Part shown: positions 20,020-29,817 of the stretch, in pieces | How the letters are laid out: the number at the start of each line of letters is the position of its first letter | How positions within the stretch are numbered: position 1 is the first letter of the stretch | NCBI RefSeq assembly: GCF_001427025.1 | Contig: NZ_LMGA01000001.1 | Span: 2,436,722-2,500,721 of the forward strand | From: Mesorhizobium sp. Root554 | GTDB taxonomy: Bacteria > Pseudomonadota > Alphaproteobacteria > Rhizobiales > Rhizobiaceae | DNA: 64,000 bases | Reading direction: 5' to 3' | Notes under the pieces: model-generated | Seen by the model: the letters and a program-made list of their open reading frames with translations, nothing else | The model's database searches: none | Told to the model about the DNA's origin: nothing | Program-made: the position numbers and the translations under genes

Positions 20020-22641
20020 ATGGCAACAGAACGATATAATCCGCGCGCATCGGAACCGAAATGGCAAAAGGCCTGGGACGCCGCCAAGCTGTTTGAAACC
20101 CGCAACGACGATCCGCGTCCGAAATACTATGTGCTGGAGATGTTCCCCTATCCTTCGGGGCGCATCCATATGGGTCACGTGCGCAACTACACGATGGGCG
20201 ACGTGGTGGCGCGCTATCGCCGCGCCATGGGCGACAATGTCTTGCACCCGATGGGCTGGGATGCCTTCGGGCTGCCAGCGGAAAACGCCGCGCGTGACAA
20301 CAAGGTCAACCCGCGCGAATGGACCTACGCCAACATCGCCACCATGAGAGGCCAGTTGAAGACCATGGGTCTGTCGCTGGACTGGGCGCGCGAGTTCGCC
20401 ACCTGCGATCCGGGCTACTACAAGCACCAGCAGAAAATGTTCCTGGATTTCTGGCGCGCCGGACTGGTGGAGCGCAAGTCGGCCAAGGTCAACTGGGACC
20501 CGGAAGACATGACCGTCCTCGCCAACGAGCAGGTCATCGACGGGCGCGGCTGGCGCTCCGGCGCTCCTGTCGAGCAGCGCGACCTGACGCAATGGTTCTT
20601 CAAGATCACCTCGATGAGCCAGGATTTGCTGGATGGGCTGGATACGCTCGACCGCTGGCCCGAGAAGGTCAAGCTGATGCAGGCCAACTGGATCGGCCGC
20701 TCGGAGGGGTTGCTGATCCGCTGGAAGCTGGACAATCCGCCCGCCGGCGAGAGCGAGCTGGAAGTCTACACGACACGCCCCGACACCATCTTCGGCGCGT
20801 CCTTCATGGCCATTGCCGCCGATCATCCGCTGGCGAGGAAGGCGGCTGAGGGAAATCCCGAGCTGGCTTCTTTCATCGAGGACGTGCGCCGGCGCGGCAC
20901 CTCGGCGGCCGAACTGGAAACCGCCGAGAAACGCGGCTTCGACACCGGCCTGCGCGTCGTGCATCCCTTCGACCCGAGCTGGACGCTGCCCGTCTATGTC
21001 GCCAATTTCGTGCTGATGGACTATGGCACCGGCGCCATCTTCGGCTGCCCGTCCGGCGACCAGCGCGACCTCGACTTCGCCAACAAATACGGCTTGCCGG
21101 TCGTTCCGGTCGTCATGCCGGAAGGCGCGGACGCCGCGACCTTCCAGGTCACCGACGAGGCCTATACCGACGACGGCGTGATGTTCAATTCGCGCTTCCT
21201 CGACGGCATGAAGCCGAAGGCCGCGTTCGAGGAGGTCGCCACGCGGCTGTCCGGCATCAGCATCGGCAACCGCCCGCAGGCCGAGCGCAAGGTGCAGTTT
21301 CGCCTGCGCGACTGGCTGATCTCGCGCCAGCGCTACTGGGGCTGTCCGATCCCGGTGATTCACTGCGACGATTGCGGCGCGGTCCCCGTGCCGGATGCCG
21401 ACCTGCCGGTCCGGCTGCCCGACGACGTGACCTTCGACAAGCCGGGCAACCCGCTGGACCATCATCCGACCTGGAAACACGCCGACTGCCCGAAATGCGG
21501 CAAGGCGGCGCGGCGCGACACCGATACGATGGACACCTTCGTCGATTCGTCGTGGTATTTCGCCCGCTTCACCGACCCGTGGAACGAGGCCGCGCCAACG
21601 ACGCTGTCCTGCGTCGATGGCAAGGGTGGCTGGCTGCCGGTCAACCAGTATATCGGCGGTATCGAGCACGCGATCCTGCACCTGCTCTATTCGCGTTTCT
21701 TCACCCGCGCCATGACCGCCACCGGCCATCTGAACGAAGTGAAGGAGCCGTTCCAGGGCCTGTTCACGCAAGGCATGGTGGTGCATGAGACCTACAAGGG
21801 ACCGAGCGGGTGGGTAAATCCGCGAGAGCTGAAAATCGAGGATATCAACGGAGAGCGTCGCGCGACCCTGCTCGAAACCGGAGCACCGGTCGAGATTGGT
21901 CCCATCGAGAAGATGTCGAAGGCTAAAAAAAATGTCGTCGATCCCGACGACATCATGACCAGCTACGGCGCCGACACGGCGCGCTGGTTTATGCTGTCGG
22001 ATTCGCCGCCCGAGCGGGACGTCTTGTGGACCGAGGCCGGCGTCGAGGGCGCGCACCGTTTCGTCCAGCGCGTCTGGCGTCTTGTGTCGGAAGCCGCCCC
22101 TGCTCTGGCCGGGGTGAAGCCCGCTGCCGCGGCTGAAGGCGATGCGGCCGCGGTTTCCAGGCAGGCGCACCGGATTCTCAAAGCCGTCGGTGAAGACATC
22201 GGCCGCCTGCACTTCAACAAGGCGGTCGCCCGCATCTACGAACTGACCAACGCGCTGTCGCCCCATGCAGCCAACCTCGGCAAGGCCGATGCCGGCCAAA
22301 AGGGCGCCGTCAGGCAGGCTCTGGAGTTCCTCGTCCAGCTGATCGCGCCGATGATGCCGCACCTTGCCGAGGAATGCTGGGCAGAGCTCGGCGGCCGCGG
22401 ATTGGCCGGCGAGCAGGCATGGCCGGCCTTCGATCCCGCGCTGACGGTGGACGACGAGATCGTGCTGCCTGTACAGATCAACGGCAAGAAGCGCGGCGAT
22501 TTGACAATTGCCCGCGACGCAGACCAAGGTGCGGTCGAAAAAGCGGTCCTGGCCCTGGATTTCGTCGAGAAGGCGCTGGAGGGCAGGACACCGCGCAAGG
22601 TGGTGATCGTCCCGCAAAGGATCGTCAATGTCGTCGTCTGA
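20020..22641 (+). CDS. leuS: leucyl-tRNA synthetase
   Basis: Class I synthetase charging tRNA-Leu, 873 residues. HIGH motif HMGHVRNY (residues ~50-57); editing domain with the threonine-rich region [14 protein letters not shown]; zinc knuckle [23 protein letters not shown] motif read as [13 protein letters not shown], with Ala in place of the final Ser. The ATG at 20020 ([16 protein letters not shown]) fits homologues. The 3' end overlaps lptE by 14 nt, an alphaproteobacterial arrangement that couples an essential synthetase to LPS transport. Confidence 0.97.
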   Translation: MATERYNPRASEPKWQKAWDAAKLFETRNDDPRPKYYVLEMFPYPSGRIHMGHVRNYTMGDVVARYRRAMGDNVLHPMGWDAFGLPAENAARDNKVNPREWTYANIATMRGQLKTMGLSLDWAREFATCDPGYYKHQQKMFLDFWRAGLVERKSAKVNWDPEDMTVLANEQVIDGRGWRSGAPVEQRDLTQWFFKITSMSQDLLDGLDTLDRWPEKVKLMQANWIGRSEGLLIRWKLDNPPAGESELEVYTTRPDTIFGASFMAIAADHPLARKAAEGNPELASFIEDVRRRGTSAAELETAEKRGFDTGLRVVHPFDPSWTLPVYVANFVLMDYGTGAIFGCPSGDQRDLDFANKYGLPVVPVVMPEGADAATFQVTDEAYTDDGVMFNSRFLDGMKPKAAFEEVATRLSGISIGNRPQAERKVQFRLRDWLISRQRYWGCPIPVIHCDDCGAVPVPDADLPVRLPDDVTFDKPGNPLDHHPTWKHADCPKCGKAARRDTDTMDTFVDSSWYFARFTDPWNEAAPTTLSCVDGKGGWLPVNQYIGGIEHAILHLLYSRFFTRAMTATGHLNEVKEPFQGLFTQGMVVHETYKGPSGWVNPRELKIEDINGERRATLLETGAPVEIGPIEKMSKAKKNVVDPDDIMTSYGADTARWFMLSDSPPERDVLWTEAGVEGAHRFVQRVWRLVSEAAPALAGVKPAAAAEGDAAAVSRQAHRILKAVGEDIGRLHFNKAVARIYELTNALSPHAANLGKADAGQKGAVRQALEFLVQLIAPMMPHLAEECWAELGGRGLAGEQAWPAFDPALTVDDEIVLPVQINGKKRGDLTIARDADQGAVEKAVLALDFVEKALEGRTPRKVVIVPQRIVNVVV

Positions 22642-23200
22642 ACCGAGCCGCCCGAAGACCGCGCGGCATTTGCGCAATGCGACCCTGGCCGGAATGTTGG
22701 GCCTGCTGGCGCTGGCTTCGGCCTGCACCGTGCGGCCACTCTATTCGAACGCGCCGCTGTTAGCCGGTTCCACCGTCGGCGCCCGCGCCGAACTGGCGTC
22801 GATTGCCGTCAAGCCGGTCGATTCCCGCTACGCGCAGCAGGTCCGCAACAATCTCATCTATGGTCTGACTGGCGGCGGCGGCGAACCTGCCAATCCGGTC
22901 TATTCGCTTGATCTGGATGTTGTCGAGACCGTCGAATCGGCAGCCGTCATCCAGGTGACCAAGGAGATCGACGAGCCGACCGCCGGCACCGTCACTCTCA
23001 AGGCGAACTACAGGCTGGTGGAAATCTCTACCGGCAAGGTCATCGGATCGGGAAGCCGCTCGTTGACGTCCTCCTTCGACAAGTCGAAGCAGGAATTCGC
23101 GACGATGCGGGCGCAGATCGACGCCGAGAACCGCGCCGCGCGGGAACTGGCCAGCCTGCTGCAACTGAAGATCGCGCAGGATCTGGCGAAGCGCTCCTAA
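22628..23200 (+). CDS. lptE: LPS-assembly lipoprotein LptE
   Basis: 190 residues, start inside the leuS 3' end. An N-terminal hydrophobic segment ends in [11 protein letters not shown], a lipobox followed by the C-x-[VF]-R-P-L-Y pattern of LptE. The mature part has alternating beta character ([38 protein letters not shown]). It plugs the LptD barrel and helps deliver LPS to the outer leaflet. In many alphaproteobacteria holA comes next; here the neighbour is the oppositely oriented fsa. Confidence 0.87.
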   Translation: MSSSEPSRPKTARHLRNATLAGMLGLLALASACTVRPLYSNAPLLAGSTVGARAELASIAVKPVDSRYAQQVRNNLIYGLTGGGGEPANPVYSLDLDVVETVESAAVIQVTKEIDEPTAGTVTLKANYRLVEISTGKVIGSGSRSLTSSFDKSKQEFATMRAQIDAENRAARELASLLQLKIAQDLAKRS

Positions 23201-23235
23201 CGCTTCGCCACTCCGTCCGTCTGATCCGAAAACCG

Positions 23236-23892
23236 TTACCCGATCTTCTGGCCGGTCTTCGCCCAATCCGCGAGGAACTGTTCGAGGCCCTTGTCGGTCA
23301 GCGGGTGCTTGACCAGCGCCTTGAGCGTCGCTGGCGGGGCCGTGACGACATCGGCGCCTATCATGGCAGCCTGTTTGACATGATTGACCGTGCGGACCGA
23401 CGCGACGAGGATTTCGGTGGCGAAATCGTAGTTGTCGTAGATCTGGCGAATTTCCTGGATCAGTTCCATGCCGTCCGCACCGGTGTCATCGACACGGCCG
23501 ACAAAGGGCGAAATGAACGAAGCACCGGCCTTGGCGGCGAGTAGCGCCTGGTTGGCCGAGAAACACAAGGTCACATTGACCAGGCGATTCATGTCGTTGC
23601 GGATCGACTTGCAGGCCTTGAGCCCATCGAGCGTCAGCGGCACCTTGATGCAGACATTGTCAGCGATCTTGGCCAGCACCTCGGCCTCACGCATCATCTG
23701 CTTGTATTCCGTTGCCACCACTTCTGCCGAAACCGGACCCTCGACGACCGAGCAGATTTCCTTCGTCACCTCGGTGATCGAGCCGCCCGACTTCAAAATC
23801 AGCGACGGATTGGTGGTGACGCCATCGAGCAGGCCGAGATCGTTGAGTTCCTTGATTTCCTTGATGTCGGCGGTATCGGCGAAGAATTTCAT
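23236..23892 (-). CDS. fsa: fructose-6-phosphate aldolase / small transaldolase
   Basis: 218-residue transaldolase of the short (TalC/FSA) group. N-terminus [25 protein letters not shown] motif, Schiff-base lysine in [16 protein letters not shown], and [16 protein letters not shown]. It acts in the pentose-phosphate pathway or as an F6P aldolase; the subgroup cannot be settled by eye. The start at 23892 matches homologues. Divergent from priA with a 90-bp shared promoter gap. Confidence 0.94.
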   Translation of the reverse strand: MKFFADTADIKEIKELNDLGLLDGVTTNPSLILKSGGSITEVTKEICSVVEGPVSAEVVATEYKQMMREAEVLAKIADNVCIKVPLTLDGLKACKSIRNDMNRLVNVTLCFSANQALLAAKAGASFISPFVGRVDDTGADGMELIQEIRQIYDNYDFATEILVASVRTVNHVKQAAMIGADVVTAPPATLKALVKHPLTDKGLEQFLADWAKTGQKIG

Positions 23893-23982
23893 GATGGTCT
23901 CCTTGGATATTCGCAAGTGCCGGCAGGGCACGCTGCTGGTCGGCCTTTGCTCTAGACCAAAGTCGGGGCAAGGTCACGCGCA

Positions 23983-26169
23983 ATGACGACGCGAGATTCG
24001 CCCTTTTCTTCGGCCGCGCCCGTGTTGGTGCCGATGCCGGCGGAACGTCCTTACACCTATGCGGTTCCGGCCGGAATGCGGGTGGTGCCGGGTTCGATCG
24101 TGCGCGTGCCGCTCGGACCGCGCCTCGTCGCGGGCATCGTCTGGGATGGCAAGGTCGAGGAACTCGATTCGAAAAGGCTGCGGCCGATCGATCACGTTTT
24201 CGACTGCCCTCCCATTTCGGCGTCGATGCGCCGTTTCGTCGACTGGGTGGCGCAATACACGCTTTCCGCCCCCGGTATGGTCGCCCGCATGTTGCTGCGT
24301 GCACCGGAGGCCTTCGACCCGGAACCCTGGATCGAAGGCATCCAGCGTACCTTGGCCGAACCCGACAGGATGACGGCGGCGCGGCAGCGCGTGCTCGAGG
24401 TGGCGGAAGGCGGCATGGCCTGGACCCGCTCCGGACTGGCGCACGCCGCAGGCGTCTCGTCCACGGTGATCGACGGCCTGCGCGGACAGGGCGTGTTCGA
24501 AACGGTGATGATCCCGCCGCGGCCAGTCGTCGCCGCACCCGATCCCGGCTATGCGTTGCCGGATTTGACGCCGGACCAAAGTGAAGCGGCCGAGATCCTT
24601 CGAACCGGTGTGGAAGCGGCGGAATTCGGCGTCACCCTGCTCGATGGCGTCACCGGCTCCGGCAAGACCGAAGTCTATTTCGAAGCCATCGCCGCCGCGC
24701 TGGAAAAGAGCGGACAGGTTCTGATCCTGCTGCCGGAAATCTCGCTGACCCATGCCTTCCTGGAGCGTTTCCAGGACCGCTTCGGGGCCAAGCCCGCCGA
24801 ATGGCACTCCGACCTGCCGCCGAGAATGCGTGAAAAGGTCTGGAGGCAAGTGGCGGAAGGCAACGTGCGCGTCGTCGCCGGTGCCCGGTCCGCGCTGTTC
24901 CTGCCGTTCCGCGATCTTCGCCTGATCGTCGTCGACGAGGAACACGACCCCGCCTATAAGCAGGAAGACCGCGTCTTCTACAATGCCCGCGACATGGCCG
25001 TGGTCCGCGCCCGTATCGGCGGCTTTCCAGCCGTGCTCTCGTCGGCCACGCCATCCGTCGAAAGCCGCGTCAACGCCGAGCGGGGGCGCTACGCGCGCGC
25101 CGTCCTTTCCGGCCGCTTCGCCGAGGCGGCGCTTCCCGCGCTCAAGACCATCGACATGCGCCGCGCGCCGCCGGCAAAGGGCGGCTTCCTCTCGCCTCTG
25201 CTGCTGGCGCAAATGCGCCAGACGCTGGAAAGAGGCGAGCAGTCACTGCTGTTCCTCAACCGGCGCGGCTATGCGCCGCTGACGCTGTGCCGGGTCTGCG
25301 GCCACCGTTTCGGCTGCCCCGTCTGCTCTGCCTGGCTGGTCGAGCACCGCTTTCGCGGACAACTGATTTGCCATCATTGCGGCCATTCGGAAAAGCGCCC
25401 GGAAGCCTGCCCCGAGTGCGGCACGTTCGATCATCTGGTCGCCTGCGGTCCAGGCGTCGAGCGCATCGCCGAAGAGGTCGTCGAGCATTTTCCGGAGGCT
25501 CGCACCATCGTGTTGTCGTCCGACCTGATGGGCGGCGTGCGCCGCCTGCGGCTGGAACTGGAAGCCATCGCCCAGGGTGAGGCCGATATCGTCATCGGCA
25601 CCCAGCTTGTCGCCAAGGGCCACAATTTTCCCAACATGACGCTGGTCGGCGTGGTCGACGCCGATCTCGGTCTTGCCAATGGCGATCCGCGCGCCGCCGA
25701 ACGAACCTTCCAGCTTCTATCGCAGGTGACAGGACGCGCCGGCCGCACCGGCAAGAAAAGCGTCGGCCTGCTGCAGACCTTCCAGCCTGATCATCCGGTC
25801 ATGCGGGCGATCGTATCGGGCGATGCCGAGAGTTTCTACGAGCGCGAGATCGCCGAACGCGAACGCGCCGCCCTGCCGCCCTTCGGCCGCCTTGCCGGCG
25901 TCATCGTCAGCGCCGCGACGAGGGCGGAGGCGGAAGGTCATGCCCGCGGCCTGCGCCGCGCAGCGCCCGAGGCTCCGGATATTTTCGTGCTGGGACCAGC
26001 CGAGGCGCCTCTGTCGCTGCTTGGGGGCCGTCATCGCTTCCGCCTGCTTGTGCAGGGCGAGCGCCGCGCCGATATGCAAGGCTTCCTGCGCGCCATGCTG
26101 GCGCAGGGACCGAAGATGCGCGGCTCCGTGCGCGTGCAGGTGGATATCGATCCGCAAAGCTTTCTGTGA
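23983..26169 (+). CDS. priA: primosomal protein N' (replication restart helicase PriA)
   Basis: 728 residues, full length. 3'-DNA-binding domain at the N-terminus (RPYTYAVPAGMRVVPGSIVRV); Walker A GVTGSGKTEVYFEAI; DEEH box VVDEEHDPAYKQEDRVFYNARD; paired-cysteine zinc module (CRVCGHRFGCPVC, CHHCGH, CPECG); helicase motif GTQLVAKGHNFPNMTLVGVVDAD. It reloads the replisome at collapsed forks. The glutamate/aspartate racemase gene follows 25 nt downstream on the same strand. Confidence 0.97.
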   Translation: MTTRDSPFSSAAPVLVPMPAERPYTYAVPAGMRVVPGSIVRVPLGPRLVAGIVWDGKVEELDSKRLRPIDHVFDCPPISASMRRFVDWVAQYTLSAPGMVARMLLRAPEAFDPEPWIEGIQRTLAEPDRMTAARQRVLEVAEGGMAWTRSGLAHAAGVSSTVIDGLRGQGVFETVMIPPRPVVAAPDPGYALPDLTPDQSEAAEILRTGVEAAEFGVTLLDGVTGSGKTEVYFEAIAAALEKSGQVLILLPEISLTHAFLERFQDRFGAKPAEWHSDLPPRMREKVWRQVAEGNVRVVAGARSALFLPFRDLRLIVVDEEHDPAYKQEDRVFYNARDMAVVRARIGGFPAVLSSATPSVESRVNAERGRYARAVLSGRFAEAALPALKTIDMRRAPPAKGGFLSPLLLAQMRQTLERGEQSLLFLNRRGYAPLTLCRVCGHRFGCPVCSAWLVEHRFRGQLICHHCGHSEKRPEACPECGTFDHLVACGPGVERIAEEVVEHFPEARTIVLSSDLMGGVRRLRLELEAIAQGEADIVIGTQLVAKGHNFPNMTLVGVVDADLGLANGDPRAAERTFQLLSQVTGRAGRTGKKSVGLLQTFQPDHPVMRAIVSGDAESFYEREIAERERAALPPFGRLAGVIVSAATRAEAEGHARGLRRAAPEAPDIFVLGPAEAPLSLLGGRHRFRLLVQGERRADMQGFLRAMLAQGPKMRGSVRVQVDIDPQSFL

Positions 26170-26194
26170 GAAGTTCGGCCATGAGGAATTCGCG

Positions 26195-26890
26195 ATGAAA
26201 ACGATTGGCCTGCTTGGCGGCATGAGCTGGGAATCGACTGCCATCTATTACCGCCTGCTCAACGAGATTGTCCGCGACCGCTTGGGCGGGCTGCATTCAG
26301 CACAGTTGCTGCTGCATTCCTTTGACTTCGCCGAGATCGCCGAACGCCAGCACGAGGGCGACTGGAAGGGCGCTGCCGCCCTTCTGGTCGAAGCGGCGCG
26401 CAAACTGGAGATGGCAGGCGCTGAAGGCCTCATCATCTGCACCAACACCATGCACAAGCTGGCAGACGAGGTACAGGCAGCGATCTCGATTCCCATCGTC
26501 CATATCGCCGACGCCACCGGCGAGGCGGTGAAGAAGGCCGGCGTCAAGCGCCCGGCCCTGCTGGCCACCCGCTTCACCATGGAGCAGGATTTCTACAAGG
26601 GCCGCCTGGCCGAGCGCTACGGTTTGGAGCCGGTCGTGCCGGACGAAGCCGGGCGCGAGATCGTCCACAAGATCATCTATGACGAGCTTTGCCAGGGTCT
26701 GGTCATCGAGGCCTCGAAGGAGGCCTATATCGCCGAAATCAAGCGCATGTGGCTGAACGACAACATCGACGGCGTCATCATGGGCTGCACCGAGATCACC
26801 ATGCTGATCGGCCAGCGCGATTTCGATATGCCGGTTTTCGATACCACCCGCATCCACGCCGAAGCGGCGGTGGCGTTTATGTTAGGCTGA
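26195..26890 (+). CDS. aspartate/glutamate racemase family protein
   Basis: 231 residues of the Asp/Glu racemase superfamily. The two catalytic cysteines are visible in LIICTNTMHKLA (residue ~83) and GVIMGCTEITMLIG (~197), with the N-terminal signature MKTIGLLGGMSWESTAIYYRLLNE. It interconverts L- and D-aspartate or a related amino acid without cofactor. E. coli YgeA-like members act on broader substrates, so specificity is open. The ATG at 26195 is used although the frame is open upstream inside priA. Confidence 0.93.
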   Translation: MKTIGLLGGMSWESTAIYYRLLNEIVRDRLGGLHSAQLLLHSFDFAEIAERQHEGDWKGAAALLVEAARKLEMAGAEGLIICTNTMHKLADEVQAAISIPIVHIADATGEAVKKAGVKRPALLATRFTMEQDFYKGRLAERYGLEPVVPDEAGREIVHKIIYDELCQGLVIEASKEAYIAEIKRMWLNDNIDGVIMGCTEITMLIGQRDFDMPVFDTTRIHAEAAVAFMLG

Positions 26891-26924
26891 TCCCGGTCAT
26901 GCGGATACGCCGCGTGGGAAAAGG

Positions 26925-27203
26925 CTACCCGCGAAGATCGGCAGCTGTGAGCATGTAGGCAGGGCTTTGACGGCCATTTGCATAGGCTTTCATCGCTGCC
27001 TTGTGGATAGAGCCTCGCGCGGCATCGAAAGCGGAAAGACAGCGCGCTTCGGCCATGTCGGCATCGCCTCGCGCCCCGCTAAACCCAAGCGCGGCAGCCT
27101 CGACGAGGAAACGCACCTCGAACATACCGTCATGACCCGTAAAGCGCACCGCGTTTCTGGTCTCGTCGAAACTGCGGCTGGGATTGGGAAAGCTGAGTGT
27201 CAT
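26925..27203 (-). CDS. DUF1488 family protein
   Basis: 92 residues beginning MTLSFPNPSRSFDETRNAVR, with the family's F-x-G-H-D-G segment (VRFTGHDGMFEVRFLVEAAA). DUF1488 proteins are short, common in rhizobia and of unknown function. The start at 27203 is the family start; an open extension upstream is unlikely. It is the last of four small co-directional genes transcribed from about 28022, with a 120-nt gap before it. Confidence 0.8.
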   Translation of the reverse strand: MTLSFPNPSRSFDETRNAVRFTGHDGMFEVRFLVEAAALGFSGARGDADMAEARCLSAFDAARGSIHKAAMKAYANGRQSPAYMLTAADLRG

Positions 27204-27323
27204 GGCCGTGCCCGTTCTGTGTCCTGGTTGCGTCAGATTGATGTCGGCAGCATGTTGACGCTCGCTGCGCCCGTGGATCGCCAAGACGCTCTGATGGGCG
27301 CTCCGCAGTCTCAAAGGCAAATG

Positions 27324-27467
27324 TCAGGTCTTGCTCTTCCCACGCGGCGCGGTAGCTCCCGAGGTCAGTTTGACTTGACTGCCGAATGCAGTTTCAGCTT
27401 TCGGCGGCGCTTTTTCCTGCTTCGGCTTGCGAATTTCCCGATTGCTGTGTTTCTGTCCCTTGGCCAT
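27324..27467 (-). CDS. 47-residue basic hypothetical protein
   Basis: A very short, lysine-rich protein (MAKGQKHSNREIRKPKQEK at the start, ending PRGKSKT) of a type often seen in Rhizobiales genomes without assigned function. AAAGGA upstream supports the ATG at 27467. It begins inside the 3' end of the preceding gene on the same strand (74-nt overlap in another frame). The charge suggests nucleic-acid or membrane-surface contact; this is only inference. Confidence 0.65.
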   Translation of the reverse strand: MAKGQKHSNREIRKPKQEKAPPKAETAFGSQVKLTSGATAPRGKSKT

Positions 27468-27762
27468 TGCCGAACGTCCTTTCGATGAGGGTTGAATCTT
27501 CACCGGCAAGTGGCATCGCCACCAGCTCGAGATTGTCTTGCGTCGTCACCCGCTCGTGACGTTCTTCGTCGCTGCGGATTCGATATTGAAGCGAACCGCC
27601 ACGCGGCGGCAGTGTGCCCGTAATGTGGAAGATGTCCGCGCCCGCACTGGGCATTCCAAGACCGCCACGCAGCCGCACGACTTGGCCGATGGCGAAAAGA
27701 TGCACGGCGGCTTCGCGCCGGACAGGACGGAGATTGCTTAGCATGGTGGTCGTGGCGATCAT
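27394..27762 (-). CDS. conserved small hypothetical protein
   Basis: 122 residues starting MIATTTMLSNLRPVRREAAV. The conserved-looking core is a small beta-rich segment (VHLFAIGQVVRLRGGLG; IFHITGTLPPRGGSLQYRIR; SDEERHERVTTQDNLELV). The C-terminal 30 residues are polar and low complexity, and probably dispensable. The ATG overlaps the stop of the upstream 87-residue gene (ATGA), implying translational coupling. Rhizobial proteins with the LPPRGG...QYRIR pattern are known only as hypotheticals. Confidence 0.72.
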   Translation of the reverse strand: MIATTTMLSNLRPVRREAAVHLFAIGQVVRLRGGLGMPSAGADIFHITGTLPPRGGSLQYRIRSDEERHERVTTQDNLELVAMPLAGEDSTLIERTFGNGQGTETQQSGNSQAEAGKSAAES

Positions 27763-28022
27763 GGTTGTTCCTGGTCCTTTTGCAGGGCGTTTTCGAGAAC
27801 AGCCGGATCGACGGGCGCTATGTGCCGGGTCAGGCTGTTCGCGGCAATCGCCGGCAGATGAATGAATGTGGCAACGCGTCGCCAGGCAAGATGCGACGCG
27901 CCTTCCAGAAGCTCCTCGTCCTGGTTGACAACGTAGTCTCCCGCTGGCTGCAGCGCGTCGAAGCCGTCCAGCGCGAAGGGCGAGGAAAAATGGACGATCT
28001 TTTGCGTGGAACGGCTTGTCAT
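27759..28022 (-). CDS. conserved small hypothetical protein, first gene of a coupled set
   Basis: 87 residues, MTSRSTQKIVHFSSPFALDG at the start, with a compact central motif (DALQPAGDYVVNQDEELLEG; HLAWRRVATFIHLPA). Similar short proteins occur across Rhizobiales but have no function assigned. A GGAGA box precedes the ATG at 28022. The stop codon overlaps the start of the next gene by 4 nt. A long promoter-bearing gap with a perfect palindrome lies upstream. Confidence 0.72.
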   Translation of the reverse strand: MTSRSTQKIVHFSSPFALDGFDALQPAGDYVVNQDEELLEGASHLAWRRVATFIHLPAIAANSLTRHIAPVDPAVLENALQKDQEQP

Positions 28023-28625
28023 GGTTGCGGTCTCCGCGGGATCCCACTCAGCGCTCCCGTGCCGTCCTGTCCGAACACCGCGTCATCCCCGCGCTGGCAG
28101 TACATCCGTGCTCAGCGCCGATGATGATGCAAGGTTCGAACGGAGCGGCATGCCGCTCCGGAAAGGCGCAGCATGTGCTTCGAGAATTTGGTGGTGATGG
28201 CGGGTCGTAGGTCTCTGACACCGCGAAGCCAATTCGGCCAAATCAACAGACTTACAAATAGATTACAATCGAATTCTTTTCAAGAGAAAATGTCACTCGC
28301 GGCAATAAAAACATCAAAATACTTGCCGATGTGAAAATGAAAGGAAAATTTTCGTTCTATTTATTTTAATCGTAATTGACGGCTTCCGGTCGGATTCTCA
28401 TGAGAAATTTGAACGATATTGTATGTTCCTGCGACCCCGCCGGTTGCTGGGCGTGCCGTGGGAACCGGCTTGCTTGCGCCCGAAAAAGCCCCGGCAGGCA
28501 AGGGCAAAGCGGGTCCGAAAAGCTGGTCAGGCGAATTCCAGGCAAAGTCTCGATTGCATCGCCGCCGCGCTTGACTTCCGCGCTCGCGGTCCTTCAATTC
28601 CGCAAGCGCAGTTGAGGGGACCGCG
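28023..28625. other. 603-bp intergenic region between divergent small genes
   Basis: No convincing gene. It includes a perfect 20-bp palindrome (28141-28160) and an AT-rich segment (about 28240-28375) that contrasts with the GC-rich surroundings and could hold promoters for the divergent genes at 28022 and 28626. Short frames such as 28376-28615 have no protein-like features. Confidence 0.5.
28141..28160. repeat. perfect 20-bp palindrome
   Basis: CGGAGCGGCATGCCGCTCCG reads the same on both strands with no spacer. It lies 119 bp upstream of the start of the four-gene small-protein cluster. It could be a dimeric-regulator operator or a cruciform; with no loop it is a poor RNA terminator. Confidence 0.6.
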
Positions 28626-29021
28626 ATGGAATTTTCCTTTCCGTGGCCGATGAGCCAGGGCGAATGGCTGGCCTGGTCAAGCGCTGTGTTCACGCTGGCG
28701 TTGGGACTGCTGCTTTTTCTCGCACCCGGCATCGGCTTTAGGCTGCTCCGGCTGCAGCCCAAAGAAGGAAAGCCGCAAGCGATTGCCGAAGGCCGGGCAA
28801 GGATGTCCGGCTTCTATCTCGGCGTCAGCCTCTGCTGCATCCTGCTTGCCCAGCCCTGGCTCTATATGGCGCTGGGTTTCTCATGGGCCTTCACCGCCTT
28901 CGGCCGCCTGCTGTCCATGATGTCCGACGGCGCCAACACGCCTTACAATTGGACCGCCCTTGTTCTGGAACTGGTGCTGGCCGCCCTGCCCCTCGCATTC
29001 GTCTTCGGCTTTTTGCCCTGA
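28626..29021 (+). CDS. small integral membrane protein (DUF4345-like)
   Basis: 131 residues with four hydrophobic helices: WLAWSSAVFTLALGLLLFLA, GFYLGVSLCCILLAQPWLYM, a central segment around GFSWAFTAFGRLLSMM, and LVLELVLAALPLAFVFGFLP. The pattern of a short four-helix protein with an RAR-x-GFYLG loop resembles DUF4345 proteins, which have no known function. The ATG at 28626 follows GAGGGGA. It is separated from atpH by 235 nt. Confidence 0.65.
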   Translation: MEFSFPWPMSQGEWLAWSSAVFTLALGLLLFLAPGIGFRLLRLQPKEGKPQAIAEGRARMSGFYLGVSLCCILLAQPWLYMALGFSWAFTAFGRLLSMMSDGANTPYNWTALVLELVLAALPLAFVFGFLP

Positions 29022-29256
29022 ATCGCCGCGGATCGGTCGACCTCCGCACGCGGCATGCGACAATAGTGCCTGAAAACCATTCCCGCCGATGCATTGCGGT
29101 CCTAAAAGGGCTGTGCTAGACGGCAATCGACTTTCGGCCGGGGTAGCGGAAGCCGCTCTCCCGTGCTTGGAAAAAAGCAGCAAGGTCAAAGATTTAGCCA
29201 GAGTTCGTACTCGCGCCAACAATCTGCGGCCTGTCAGACAAGAGAAAAGACGGTCC

Positions 29257-29817
29257 GTGGCCCAGTCCTCCTCACCAGTTTCCGGTGTCGCAGAACGCTA
29301 TGCCAGCTCGCTGTTCGAGCTTGCCCGGCAGGAAAATTCGATCGCCAGGGTCGAGGCCGATCTCGGCCGATTCGAGGCGCTGCTCGATGGCAGCGAAGAT
29401 CTCCAGCGCCTGATCAAGAGCCCGGTGTTTGCCGCCGAGGATCAGGCCAGGGCAATCGCCGCCATCGTCACCAGGGCAAAGATCGCCGGGCTGGCCGGTA
29501 ACTTCCTCAAAGTGGTCGCCGCCAACCGCCGCCTTTTCGCCGTGCCTGCCATGATCCGGGCTTTCCGCAGGATCGCCGCCGAGCATCGCGGCGAGGCCGC
29601 CGCCGAGGTGACTTCCGCCCACGCGCTGACGCCGGCGCAGGAAACCGAGCTGAAGGCCACACTCAAGAAAGTGGCCGGCAAGGATGTGGCGATTGCTGTC
29701 ACCGTCGATCCATCCCTGTTGGGTGGCCTGGTGGTGAAGATGGGCTCGCGCCAGATCGATACGTCGCTCAAAACCAAACTCAATTCGCTCAAGCTTGCAC
29801 TGAAAGAGGTCGGCTGA
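29257..29817 (+). CDS. atpH: F1F0 ATP synthase subunit delta
   Basis: 186 residues forming part of the peripheral stalk that holds the F1 head to F0. N-terminal helical domain [19 protein letters not shown]-terminal hallmark [26 protein letters not shown]. The GTG at 29257 (read [10 protein letters not shown]) is taken because homologues start there; the frame is open a further 56 codons upstream without similarity. It heads the F1 operon and overlaps atpA by one base (TGATG). F0 genes are not in the window, as usual in this order. Confidence 0.95.
   Translation: MAQSSSPVSGVAERYASSLFELARQENSIARVEADLGRFEALLDGSEDLQRLIKSPVFAAEDQARAIAAIVTRAKIAGLAGNFLKVVAANRRLFAVPAMIRAFRRIAAEHRGEAAAEVTSAHALTPAQETELKATLKKVAGKDVAIAVTVDPSLLGGLVVKMGSRQIDTSLKTKLNSLKLALKEVG

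Noticed and set aside
20002..22728. 908-codon open frame antisense to leuS
   Set aside because: It is a mirror of GC-rich codon bias in leuS; the translation is Arg/His/Asp-rich without domains.
28376..28615. 79-codon plus-strand frame in the 28-kb gap
   Set aside because: No ribosome-binding site, atypical composition and no motif.
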